A stretch of DNA of 64,000 bases from Torymus aiolomorphi (Eukaryota > Arthropoda > Insecta > Hymenoptera > Torymidae): positions 25,607,862 to 25,671,861 of the forward strand of contig CM070874.1 of NCBI GenBank assembly GCA_036365515.1, written 5' to 3'. This document shows positions 35,521 to 44,776 of the stretch, piece by piece (positions within the stretch are counted from its first letter, which is position 1; each line of letters opens with the position of its first letter). The notes under the pieces were generated by a model. It was not told where the DNA came from. It worked only from the letters and a program-made list of their open reading frames with translations, and did not search any database. Position numbers and translations under genes: made by a program.

Positions 35521-36158
35521 CTGGAAGAAGATCCGGAAGAAGAGTTAATATTATTATTCTTTTCCTGGATGTTGTGAACATCAAGGTTAAATCTGATAGA
35601 ACTTGGGGTAGGGGGTGCAGAGGTGGAGGGGGGTTGGTAACGGTAGTGGGGAAATGTGCCCCTATACAATTTTGAAACATAATTTCTAACAATTTGATCA
35701 TTTTTGTGTAAGTTACAAGAAAAGTTTTCGAGAAAATGTCCAATTCCAAGGCCCACAGACATGTAATGTAAAAACATGAGACAAAAATAACCACATTTAT
35801 CTGAAGTTTCACTTTGTAGTTGTCGTGAATTCCATCGAAATTTTCTAACATTTCTTCGAATACGGTTTATATGATCGGGTATGTAAGGAGGTACACCAAA
35901 ACTATCAAAGTACCAGGCATCACCGTTTTTATTGACGTAAATTGCCACCCAATGCAAGCCAGGTTTATCGTGACTTTGGGTGTTGAAAATAAAAGCTGTC
36001 GGTCTCGTCCAGACCAGGGGAATTTGATCTGCCGCAAAGACCGCCACAGCGTGAGTAGGAATTCGAGATAAAATCCGTTGAATTTGTATATTGTTCATCA
36101 CAGAGGTTAATAGGCGGTTCAAAGATAAACTCTTCACCATCAGCTTCAGTTTTACCAC
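35517..36158 (-). CDS. adenain-like cysteine protease (Polinton PRO), module 1
   Basis: Counting from 36158, the catalytic set is H69 (GLHWVAIYV), D85 (WYFDSFG) and C122 (DKCGYFCL), with a glutamine nearby, the arrangement of adenovirus-type maturation proteases. The likely start is the internal ATG at 36098 (MNNIQIQRIL), since upstream residues overlap the neighbouring gene. In Polintons this protease would process capsid precursors. This is one of the few module 1 genes with no visible break. A proline-rich tail follows the catalytic domain. Confidence 0.85.
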   Translation of the reverse strand: MVKLKLMVKSLSLNRLLTSVMNNIQIQRILSRIPTHAVAVFAADQIPLVWTRPTAFIFNTQSHDKPGLHWVAIYVNKNGDAWYFDSFGVPPYIPDHINRIRRNVRKFRWNSRQLQSETSDKCGYFCLMFLHYMSVGLGIGHFLENFSCNLHKNDQIVRNYVSKLYRGTFPHYRYQPPSTSAPPTPSSIRFNLDVHNIQEKNNNINSSSGSSSR

Positions 36159-36654
36159 GTGTTTTCAGCCACGTTTTTAACTTAGAGGCGTTATTCAAAG
36201 CACAACTAAACTTTGAAAAACCGAATTTTAAAGAATGTTACATGCAGTAATTACCAGATGCTGTAAGTTTGTGAAATGGTGGACAATCTTCTTCAAACTC
36301 TAAATTTATAATGTGTCGTATAATGATTTTTCGTAAAATCGCCACTTTCATGCCACCACGAACATAGATATTGTTTGCTCTCTTGCAAATTTCTTCTAGG
36401 TTTTTGAACAAGACTTTTTCGGAAACACCTTGATCAAGCCAATCCAAGCCGTGATGGTTTCGTGATAACCAATCGTTTTCTTTTCTAGCCTCTTGACATA
36501 GTGAAGTTATTTGTCTATTCGGAGAAATAAGCCAATGTCCTGTGAAATTTTGATTTAATGAAAGAACTGCCACTTCTTTTGGTACCGGACGGTTTTTATA
36601 ATCTTTAGCACACTGTATATCTACGACGATATCCATCTTCATAGTTTTGAACAA
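36100..36654 (-). pseudogene. conserved Polinton unknown protein (VDIQ...HHGLDW family), module 1
   Basis: The frame shows VVDIQCAKDYKNRPVPKE, a GHW, the motif NDWLSRNHHGLDW, and NNIYVRGGMK, then CPPFHKL. A related gene in module 2 (43920-44324) has VDMQGFK, TWLKQYYHGLSW and KVFVRG at matching places. An in-frame stop at 36238-36240 interrupts it; the same frame continues (CALNNASKLKTWL) and then overlaps the protease start. I recall the family in insect Polinton-like loci without a known function. Confidence 0.6.
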
Positions 36655-36741
36655 TCAACGTCCAATCAACGACTGACACATCGGAAACATTTCTAAACCA
36701 TTAACCTTTACCCCCCACTACTACTACTTTCCCCCACCATC

Positions 36742-38208
36742 TCACCCACTATAGTCCACGAGAACTTGACGTGACGAATCAATCTCAAGTATATTTTCAT
36801 ATTCAGCATAAATTATACAATTTACTGTACTGCTTAACGGATCATCAAAACGAACATCAATTCTCACACTACTATGTTTTACTAGATTCCAATGTGTGTC
36901 TTGATTTGCTGATAAATCAGGTGTTAAATCGAAAGCGAAAAGGTAATATCCATTGACATAAGCCTCGCGTGAAATGGAATTACCCTCATTTAAATAATGT
37001 ATACCTGTACCAGAAAATAAAGTATGATATGCATCAACATACATATTATTCGTTTTAAAATCAGGTTGTAATGGTTTAGACGGCACTTGTACACCATCAA
37101 TGTAGAGACACAAATAATTTATATTGAAATTTTTAAAATTAAATGGATTGAGACCCTTATCACCGTTAAAAGCTTTATTTTCTACAAAGCCAACAATAAT
37201 TCTTTTTGGTAATTGACCTAAAATGACATTATCCAATGTTTCTCCATGAATACCACTATGCATTGTAATAGCTTTTACTTCTACACGTGTGAGGGGATAT
37301 TTAGCTATTGTTTTCGAAAGTGCTTTTTCGTGAGCCAATATAATACTTGGACTAAGTCTGACACGACGTACAAAGAGAGCAGCTTCGGTGATTCGAGCGG
37401 TGTAGAGTCCTGTCGGGTCCATAAGACAAAAACTATCTCGAGATCGTATGAGCCGCACACGTACTTCGACACCATTAATTAATAATTTGTCTTGATTGAA
37501 AACATCACAATGTAAATACCCAATCATATCTATGTTTTTCTCATCGCCCATAAGGATTCGACGGTTTGTAAAACCCTCGTTTTCGTCATCAGTAGCATCC
37601 ATTTTTCCAGGAGTGTCGGTGTACCATAGTGCACTAGTGAAATGAGATTTTTTAGCTGCAGACCCATATTTTAATAAAGTTTCATTGTATGATCGATAAG
37701 CGTAGGCATTATTGGGCGGGAAAAAAGGTTTTTGATTAAAAAACACATCAACTTAATTAAATATCGACTGCATAAAATTATGTACAGGACTAACATTTTT
37801 CAAGGTATTTTTATCTATGGTTTCAGGAGGTGTTACTGCTTGTGCGATAGTTACACCAACACTAAGCAGAGTATGTGGAAGGTCGATATATTCACTAGTT
37901 CCCGGTATAGAAAACTCTATTGGCGACCCTTCAGTTAGCGAAGATATTGGCTTGTATTGAACAAAACTTGAATTTTCAATCGTTGTTTGAGTAGGAGGTA
38001 CACTAAATAAATAATATCTCGTACGTTTTTCTTTCAAAGTTTTCCTTTTATTTTTACAGTGTTTTTTTTTAATACCAAATTTTTTATTTGGTTTAATTTT
38101 GGAACGTTTTCTACTTTTGGTGTTAACGGTATCAGAGTTCTTAGTCAACTGTTGTTTCTGGGCCCGACGCTTAGTTTTATATCCTGAGCCACTTATCAGA
38201 TTATCCAA
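36742..38208 (-). pseudogene. Polinton major capsid protein (double jelly-roll), module 1
   Basis: Two in-phase frames separated by one in-frame TAA (37753-37755) give about 450 residues with the features of insect Polinton capsid proteins often labelled F54H12.2-like: VPPTQTTIE, SPIEFSIPGTSEYIDL, VDVFFNQK, GYLHCDVFNQDKLLING and RSRDSFCLMD. It would form the pseudo-hexameric shell. Upstream, the reading frame runs straight into the lysine-rich end of the minor virion protein without a stop or an ATG at the expected junction. Apart from the single stop the gene is well preserved. Confidence 0.85.
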
Positions 38209-38514
38209 TTTTTCTTCGGCTTTTCTTTTGAGATTCTTTCAAGATTCTCGAATATTATTGCAAAAAGATTCTTTAAAAGGGTTTTCATGTGTAATGTCAT
38301 CTAAAATATTTACACCTGCTCGTAAAGCCTCTTTACCAACAGCTTTTCCTACAGCCTTGCCACCTTTTTTTACAAACGGTAAAACACTACGATAGACACC
38401 TTTTAAAAAGCTTCCAACACCTTTTCCTTTTTGCATAGATGTATCTATTGTAATATAATTATTGAATGGATCGTGGGCACTTTGGTTATCATAAATTGTT
38501 TCAAAATAACCCAT
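38209..38514 (-). pseudogene. minor virion protein (glycine/lysine-rich, pVI/pX-like), module 1
   Basis: The frame starts at 38514, one base after the penton stop. It contains GKGVGSFLKGVYRSVLPF and KAVGKEALRAGVNILDD, typical of the small membrane-active or core-like protein encoded beside Polinton capsid genes, and later a very basic tail (in the 38208 frame, e.g. KTKRRAQKQQLTK). An in-frame TGA lies at 38239-38241. The tail then runs in phase into the major capsid frame. The precise boundary between the two proteins is not defined here. Confidence 0.6.
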
Positions 38515-38515
38515 C

Positions 38516-39331
38516 TTATGCGGTTCTCTTAAAATGAAGTGTTACTGTCAACGTGCCGTAATCGAATGCTATAGGGTTTCCATCTTGATCCCTTATATCT
38601 ATTGTGATCGATTGAAATGACGTAGATAACAATGGAATATACATTGGCGTGATAAAGTTTTTAATCTCAATGCTACCATATTTATACTCGTTCATATTAA
38701 GAGGAACTATGCGTAAAAGAGGTGTGTGTACGTCACCTGTAATATAAGGTTCACAAATATCACTATACACTCTTATTATTTATGGTAAACCGCTAATAAG
38801 ATCGGCAGGTCTTTGACCGGCAGTAACTGTATCTCTAATTTTTTCAAGATTATGATTTTCAAAACCAATAATTCTCACGAGTTTTTCAGACAAAATTAAA
38901 CTATGAAAACTCGTGTCACAATTATCCTGGCAAGTTCGTTCAATTTCTATAAACCCTCCACGTTGTGCTTTGAATTGTAAGTGATTTTTTATGTTAGTTA
39001 AATTATTTATTTCTTGTAAAAGATTTTCCATATCTGTGTAAATTCCTGGAGATAAGTGTGCAATAACATCATTTTCTATTAATTCGTGTCTCAAATCATT
39101 TGGTGAAAAAGACTCAGTTGTTTTGTTGTTTTTACACAGACCATACCCTCATAGTTATCGAGCGAAATATGTTGAAATGTGTGGGGTATCTGAATCTCAC
39201 ATAGAGCTACAGACCACTCACCGTGTAAATAAATATTGAGGTAGCTGTGTGGTAAAATATGTTGTTTTATTTTCAGGAAACACATACATGCTGTTGTTAC
39301 TAGATAATACTATGTAAAATTGTTCTCTCAT
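38516..39331 (-). pseudogene. penton-like minor capsid protein, module 1
   Basis: The ATG at 39331-39329 overlaps the integrase stop (TAATG). The N-terminal part has LSSNNSMYVFPEN and HGEWSVALCEIQIPHTF; the C-terminal part has TPLLRIVPLN, FITPMYIPLL and FDYGTLTVTLHFKR. This is the single jelly-roll penton type of Polintons. Frameshifts near 39240 and 39105 and a TAA at 38780-38782 break it. The partner genes for the major capsid and protease lie downstream. Confidence 0.75.
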
Positions 39332-40401
39332 TATATCTTTTTTAAATTGTTTGCTGAAACCCAGGAATTAAATTTATCGGGATAACCTTTCCAAGTTACA
39401 AAATATTTTTTGTTTTTCCCTTTACCTTTAGTTTTAAGAATCTTATCTATTTGAAATGATTCTGTATTCAAATCTTTTTGTACTCTAGAAAGTTCTTCTT
39501 TGTAGAAAAAACCTTCGATTGGTTCACCGTCAAAATCTTCCAAAGTATAAATGGGCGGTTGGCGTTTAGTAGATATACGTGTAATTCGGAATAATTCCAA
39601 AGTCCATCCGCTTTTATATGCTTTCTTGAACACTAGTTTGGCGCGACTAACACGTACTAAGTCACCCACCTTGTATTTAGGGTATCTAATACGGGTTGTG
39701 TTATATCGCTGGGCTAGGTTTTGGTATGCTTTTACGGCATTGTACAAATTAACTTTAGCTGGAGTCATTTTAGTACCAGAATGCCAAGAATTATTGTAAG
39801 CATCAACAATTTTTTGTAAAATATCAATATATCTGTACGTATTTGTATGAGTAAAATATCGCCATAATCGACCCTTCAATGTTCTGTTAAACCTTTCAAC
39901 CACAGCTGCTTTAATATCAGGATTTCTAACTACACGATAGTTTATACTGTTCTTTTTCAAAACTTGTTGCATCTCTTTGCCGAGAAATTCTTTACCTTTA
40001 TCAGTTTGAAAGAGCATCGGGTGCTGTCCTTTACAACGTGTCAAAATACGTTCAAATGCTGTAGCGACACTTTTCGATGTTTTGTTAGGAATAGGTTTAA
40101 CCCATGCAAATTTTGATAAAACGTCTATAACCACAAGTAGATATGTGTTGTCATTGTTATAGGTTTTTAATGATCGTAAATCAGTGAGATCTCCTTCCCA
40201 CACATCAGAAGGGTTACGAACGTCATAAGACCTATGCGGAAAATGACGGCGTACAGGTTTATGTGGAGTATAAGCATCCTGACTTTCAAGCCATTTGATA
40301 ATTTTTTTGCGACCGTGTTTTTTACCAATTGTTTTTAAAAGGTTGTACGCACCAGCATAGGCTGGTGATTTCGGTGGTCGATAGAAAAAATTATTTAACG
40401 T
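39331..40401 (-). pseudogene. Polinton integrase with C-terminal chromodomain, module 1
   Basis: The frame is open from 40424. It reads an N-terminal region (SPAYAGAYNLLKTIGKKHG, WLESQDAYTPHKPVRR), a DDE core with WEGDLTDL, FQTDKGKEF and VVERFNRTL, an SH3-like domain and a chromodomain (FVTWKGYPDKFNSW). This is the retrovirus-like integrase that inserts Polintons. No ATG is present at the expected beginning; an ACG (40401-40399) overlapping the stop of the upstream PLA2 gene stands there. The domains themselves are intact, so the start codon is the only visible defect. Confidence 0.85.
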
Positions 40402-40823
40402 TTTTTTCCATTTATCTTATTCTTAAACTTTTTTAGTTTCTTTTTTACGTTTCTTTTAATTATTTTTTTAATGTACAAAGAAAACTTGTCAAAAGTTATT
40501 TTACTTATCATACAACAAGTTGTGACTAAAGCCACACCTCTCTCGTTAGTTGTAGCTGTTTCAGACAATAAACGTGCAAAGGCACGTTTAGCCAGCAAAC
40601 AATCAGCTTTGCTACGATCACTACTGTTTGCATATGCTATATCATGTTCACGACAATAATCGTCAAGTGGGTCGATACCTTTCTCACCTTTCTCTAACCT
40701 CTCGTTTAGACGTGTACCAGGTCCACAAAAATGGTATCCTGGAGCATGTATTTCAAAAGGTAAAGAATTGATTAAATTATCTACAAGACTTGATTCTGGG
40801 TGTGTGATCAAATCTTCTTCAAT
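40395..40823 (-). CDS. phospholipase A2-like virion protein, module 1
   Basis: The frame has the calcium-loop motif YHFCGPGTRL and the active-site motif YCREHDIAYA, the parvovirus-type PLA2 domain seen in many insect Polintons and densoviruses. A very basic tail (KKLKKFKNK) follows. It would help a particle breach membranes. There is no ATG before the domain; an ATT (40823-40821) stands where a start would be expected, so expression is doubtful. It ends in an overlap with the integrase start region. Confidence 0.8.
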   Translation of the reverse strand: MEEDLITHPESSLVDNLINSLPFEIHAPGYHFCGPGTRLNERLEKGEKGIDPLDDYCREHDIAYANSSDRSKADCLLAKRAFARLLSETATTNERGVALVTTCCMISKITFDKFSLYIKKIIKRNVKKKLKKFKNKINGKKR

Positions 40824-40830
40824 GTTTACT

Positions 40831-41631
40831 CTAGACGATCCCGTGGAAGAATACGAACTTTTGTAACGTGTCTAGGTGTTTCTGGGGGTGTAATCTTTTT
40901 TTCAACTTTCCTGGTGTTGCTCTATTGGTTGGTTTTTCTTTTGTTCCTTCACTATTAGATTGTTGAGTTTCTTCGTCGTCGTCGTCACTGTCAGGTTGTA
41001 GTGAAGAAACAAGTTCCCAAATTTTATTGTTACCAATAAATTCTCGTGGTATATTTGCTCTGCGAAGCGCTTCGATAAACTGTCTATAACCACTTGACAA
41101 CGGCTGTTTTCTATTTCTCAGAGCATCGTTAATCAAATCTACTATATTTCCACCTTTGACGACACTGCCATCTATGGTAATCTTACCAAGATCATCCTAT
41201 GTGACATCACCAGAAGCAGACAATCGCAGTAATAACTGTTTTGCTTTAAATCGAAGCGTTGCTGGTACACTGTTTATTATGTTATCATCTACTTTGCTGC
41301 TATCTTCATTGGTATCTTCGTTATTATTTACTCTGCTTACTTTATCGATATCTCCAGGGGTGGTTACGTCGCTCACGTGAAACTTTTTTGCACCATCATT
41401 TGATTTATAATACATAAAACGGTCTAATGCTTGTAGGTACATCGCCTATTTTTCACGATCATCTTGAATTGATGTCGAATTTATAATTTCGCTCATTTCT
41501 TTGTCTAGTCGCGACGAATGTGTATGTGTACCCGGTGTTTGCATAGTAACCAATTTTTCACCTGATAAACGATGGTGTAAATTGTTTATACTTTCTTCAG
41601 GGATCAAAATCATTTTTCTTGCATGCTTCAT
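40831..41631 (-). pseudogene. conserved Polinton unknown protein, module 1
   Basis: Three in-phase pieces starting at the ATG at 41631 (MKHARKMILIPEE) and separated by in-frame TAG codons at 41446-41448 and 41197-41199. The pieces contain PGTHTHSSRLDKEMSEI, YLQALDRFMYY, VPATLRFKAKQLLLRL and VDLINDALRNRK. I recall this protein next to PLA2 in insect Polintons; its role is unknown. The ATG overlaps the end of the small upstream gene (ATGA). Confidence 0.6.
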
Positions 41632-41634
41632 AGT

Positions 41635-41946
41635 TTTATCACAGGTACAAAGATGAGTGGTAAACAAGTCTGGTATTTGATAATCAACTTTCTTTTATTT
41701 TTCAAACTTTGCGAAGAATCAGTTAATTTTCTTAAGAATAAAACGTACTTTTTATTTATTTTTATAGTTTTTGTTCAAAGGCAAGTTACCACGTAAAATA
41801 TTTAAACCACATTCGCAAATGAGAATAACAAGTTTTTTATCTGCTTCGCGTAATAAAACACGTCGTTGATTTTTATCGAAATGAAGCAGAGATTTTAAAG
41901 TATTTAAATTGTTTTGTCCAAGACGCTTGCGTCTGCTCGAACCCAT
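41635..41946 (-). pseudogene. small basic Polinton protein (core/scaffold-like), module 1
   Basis: The first frame (41946-41752) is basic and contains LLREADKKLVILICECGLNI and RGNLPL, as in a small protein conserved in insect Polintons. After a frameshift near 41755 the remainder (LFLRKLTDSSQSLKNKRKL) continues to the TGA that overlaps the next start. The start overlaps the ATPase stop by 1 base (TAATG-like). Function unknown; a DNA-condensing role is only a guess from composition. Confidence 0.5.
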
Positions 41947-42632
41947 TACAATCGTATGTCTGGTATATTATTCCCAAGTTCGCTACCTTTTATAGATTTC
42001 TTGGGAATATAAACATAGTGATATTTATCAAACGGAAATATATTACTACGAAAACGACAATTATCAGGTGTATCTTGGCGCAAGTCAAGTAATAAATAGG
42101 AGTGTGCTTGTTTAGTTGCATCAAGATAAGTCTCTTGTAGAAATTGTGGATTTTCAGGACACACTTGGCGAGCTAGATACTGTATCTGAGATTTATCTCT
42201 AGGGTTATTGAAAATAGCTATATAATTAGAATTTAAAGAAATTTCACGCTGGCCCTTATTGAAAAGGTTTTGTGTGAAGAATAATACGCTTAAATTATTA
42301 TGATGAGTATCCTTAATAAAAAGATTGGCAATAACGCCACCACCACCACCACCACCCGAAAACTCCCTCATCGAGTCGTCTATAATTATCAATTTTGGCC
42401 TAGGGTCGTCGACAAAGTCTGAATTTTTTGGTAAACCCTCGTGAAATTCGATATCATCACTCAGTTCTTTATACGTTGATTGCCATTCGGAATGGTAAAC
42501 TATTATTCGGTCAAAGTGTACGTTACTCATACTATCTATATGTTTTAAAAAGTTTTTAACAAACATGGTTTTCCCACATGATGTGGGATCGCAAACCATA
42601 GATGTCCAAGGATGTTTCCACCGTGGATCCAT
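41946..42632 (-). CDS. packaging ATPase (FtsK/HerA-like), module 1
   Basis: The P-loop reads VCDPTSCGKT and the Walker B strand KLIIIDDSM, followed by VLFFTQNLF, the arrangement of Polinton/poxvirus A32-like packaging ATPases that pump DNA into capsids. The start is taken at the ATG at 42632 (MDPRWKHPW); the frame is open further upstream but soon enters a MITE at 42705. Two oddities: the first P-loop glycine is aspartate, and a run of seven glycines (ACC/CCA repeat near 42340) expands a loop after Walker B. Confidence 0.82.
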   Translation of the reverse strand: MDPRWKHPWTSMVCDPTSCGKTMFVKNFLKHIDSMSNVHFDRIIVYHSEWQSTYKELSDDIEFHEGLPKNSDFVDDPRPKLIIIDDSMREFSGGGGGGGVIANLFIKDTHHNNLSVLFFTQNLFNKGQREISLNSNYIAIFNNPRDKSQIQYLARQVCPENPQFLQETYLDATKQAHSYLLLDLRQDTPDNCRFRSNIFPFDKYHYVYIPKKSIKGSELGNNIPDIRL

Positions 42633-42704
42633 GACAAAAACTGTTTTCATCAAAGCAAATAATATTTTTATATGTCTCGAGGTTTGCGGCGGCGGCGGGC
42701 GGCG

Positions 42705-43416
42705 CACACTGGGGCCATACGGATTTTTTGGTTCAAAACCACCTAGAGGTCGCAATTCTCAACGGAATCTCAAAATTTTTGCTATTCGTTATCAAATATC
42801 GAAGAGCCCTACGAAGCCTGATTTTCCAAAAAATTAACCTATAAATCTAAGGAGTCATATAATCCTATCACATCAACCAATCAATTCAATTTTTGACCTG
42901 CAAATCCCAAAAATACGATAAACCTTTAATTTGTAAGCCCTTTACTCATGAACTCTTGACCTTTGATCCAGTAAGCCATGCACTTATAGACTCTAAACCT
43001 ATAAGCCCTAACCTCATAAGTCTTAAGGGGGTCTTACACCTAGTGGCTTCTGAGGCCAAAATCAGCTATAAAAAAGAGAAAAATGTTATTTAAACCACAT
43101 ACAATGTATATCCTAAAAATATACACTATTTCTGACAGAATGGCCCAAGACTTAATCTGTAGACCAATTTTATGAATCAGGGTTAAGAGAGCATGTGTCA
43201 AGGATTTATAAATTGAAGTTTTATAGCATTTTTGGGAATCACAAGTGTAAATTTTGGGGTTATAGGTTATAAATTAGGTTTATAGCTTCATATTTTCAAA
43301 ATTAGGCTTCGTAGCGGTCTTTGGTATTTTGTCACAAAATTTCCTGTTTTTAAAATTTCAAATTCGGTTGAGAATTATGACCTCTAGGTGGTTTTGAACC
43401 TTTCGGCCCCAGTGTG
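42705..43416. mobile_element. hAT-like MITE, 712 bp
   Basis: The ends are CACACTGGGGCC and the complement, with inverted similarity continuing about 75 bp (TTTTGAACCACCTAGAGGTC type). The flanks GGGCGGCG (42697-42704) and CGGCGGCG (43417-43424) match at 7 of 8 positions, compatible with an 8 bp target duplication in a CGG-repeat tract. There is no coding capacity. The superfamily is inferred from the duplication length only. Confidence 0.65.
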
Positions 43417-43424
43417 CGGCGGCG

Positions 43425-43919
43425 CGCGTGTCACAAGCTGCTCGAGAAATCAGATTGCTGATGAAGTGACAAGCTATTTTCAAGCTATAAAATTTGTGAT
43501 AAACGCTATCAACGTGTACCAAAAAGCTTAATGTGAATTGAAAAGCTCAATGTGAATCGATAATCTTGATGTGAATCAATAAGCTTAATATGGTATATCA
43601 GACTGTTTAATACACTTCTTGAGCCTTTCACCACCACCGCTTTAGTAAAATTTATTTTTTTTGTTAGGTTTATCACATTGAAATAAGATTAATTGAGAAA
43701 CAAACAGTTTTGATTGAAGGATAAGCGTTTTATTAAGTATTTACAAATGTTTTGACACATGAATACAATTAATTCACTTATGCTATTTAACAATATGAAA
43801 TTATTCATAATTCACACAAATATTTTCGAAATAATATTTTCTCAGAAGTTTAGCGTTATGAAGTGCACAATTTGTTTTATAAGAACCATTATGGTTAATA
43901 CAAATAGTTACAATTTTTT
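43425..43919. other. spacer between Polinton modules with a short tandem repeat
   Basis: At 43526-43592 a ~20 bp unit (AAGCTTAATGTGAAT type) is repeated about 3.5 times. A minus-strand AATAAA signal (complement near 43731) may serve the module 2 minus-strand genes. No gene is seen. Confidence 0.5.
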
Positions 43920-44324
43920 TTATTGTACAACTTGGGAGTAACCTAAATCGTAAATATCGACGACATTAAATTTCAAACATTTCAGCCATTCCTTTCTAAT
44001 CTGACCTCTGACGAAAACTTTCTTAGCATCATGTAACCCTTCTCGAAGAATCTTGTCTATATTCTCATAAGGAATTTCACCAGACTTCCATGAAAGCCCG
44101 TGATAGTATTGTTTCAGCCATGTATTTTCTTTTTTGTGTCTATCCATAAGTCGACGCCAATTATATGGTTCTTGAAACAAAAGTACTAGAGGTTCAGAGT
44201 CTTTTTCCAGAGGTAATATAGCAAGCTCCTTAAGGAAATAATCATCTGTAGATTGTTTAAACCCCTGCATGTCAACAATGTACTCCATTCTTTTGGAAAG
44301 GCTTCTCGACATCTTGGTTGTCAC
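43920..44324 (-). CDS. conserved Polinton unknown protein (VDMQ...YHGLSW family), module 2
   Basis: The frame of 134 codons shares VDMQGFK, TWLKQYYHGLSW and KVFVRG with the module 1 gene at 36100-36654. It ends soon after DLGYS, shorter than its relative, so the C-terminus may be lost. Possible starts are at 44324, 44312 or 44288. A TATA-type box (44356-44369) lies about 40 bp upstream. Function unknown. Confidence 0.6.
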   Translation of the reverse strand: MTTKMSRSLSKRMEYIVDMQGFKQSTDDYFLKELAILPLEKDSEPLVLLFQEPYNWRRLMDRHKKENTWLKQYYHGLSWKSGEIPYENIDKILREGLHDAKKVFVRGQIRKEWLKCLKFNVVDIYDLGYSQVVQ

Positions 44325-44351
44325 AGATATACTAAACTAAATAATCTTTAT

Positions 44352-44732
44352 TTAAGGTGTTTTATACCCATAAGGGTAACTTTTAGAGATATTTATAAAA
44401 CGCCTGTTTGCATACACAGGTTTACATATCTTATTTTCTTCCCGCGTTACGACATCATGAAAGTTTGTACGTCTTTTCGAATCGAACGTTAATAATATAG
44501 GTGGAATCTCGCCACTCGTAATTTTTTCAATTTTTCTTACTTCTTCAGCCACAATCAGTTGTAATGATTGTACATTAGCTGCATCGTGAAGGTTATTCGG
44601 AGCTCCTAGATTACATAACCTCTTGTTTTCAAGATCATATTGTCCATCAGATGTAATTTTATATCCTACATCTGGAGGATCTCTGGTGCCCTCTCTTTCT
44701 TTTAGATTTCGTTCGAACACATCGACGCTCAT
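44352..44732 (-). CDS. module 2 structural-type protein with fibre-like repeat motif
   Basis: The 126-codon frame contains GYKITSDGQYDLENKRLCNL and NNLHDAANVQSLQ, the 'N-x-R-x-x-N...DA-V-x-x' pattern common at the start of fibre or tail proteins. I recall this beside insect Polinton-like capsid genes. A TATA-type box (44761-44776) precedes it by about 35 bp. The role is an inference. Confidence 0.5.
   Translation of the reverse strand: MSVDVFERNLKEREGTRDPPDVGYKITSDGQYDLENKRLCNLGAPNNLHDAANVQSLQLIVAEEVRKIEKITSGEIPPILLTFDSKRRTNFHDVVTREENKICKPVYANRRFINISKSYPYGYKTP
44356..44369 (-). promoter_or_regulatory. TATA-type box before the 44324 gene
   Basis: On the minus strand GGGTATAAAACACC lies 32-44 bp before the candidate starts and overlaps the last codons of the 44732 gene. 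Confidence 0.45.
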
Positions 44733-44760
44733 TTTGATACTGAACCTTACACTAATTCGT

Positions 44761-44776
44761 CTCAGTATATATAGCC
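44761..44776 (-). promoter_or_regulatory. TATA-type box before the 44732 gene
   Basis: On the minus strand GGCTATATATACTGAG lies about 35 bp before the ATG at 44732 and overlaps the last codons of the upstream gene. Confidence 0.5.

Noticed and set aside
40395..40410. A AAA AAA slippery run before the PLA2 stop, in phase for a -1 shift into integrase
   Set aside because: An ACG exactly where the integrase start should be is a simpler explanation, and no downstream pseudoknot was identified.
36238..41448. Stop codon recoding in Polinton module 1
   Set aside because: TAA, TAG and TGA all occur, and the penton and core genes also have frameshifts, so decay is more likely.
42565..43093. Plus-strand frames across the hAT-like MITE
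   Set aside because: They cross the insertion border and the antisense of the ATPase; no coding signature.
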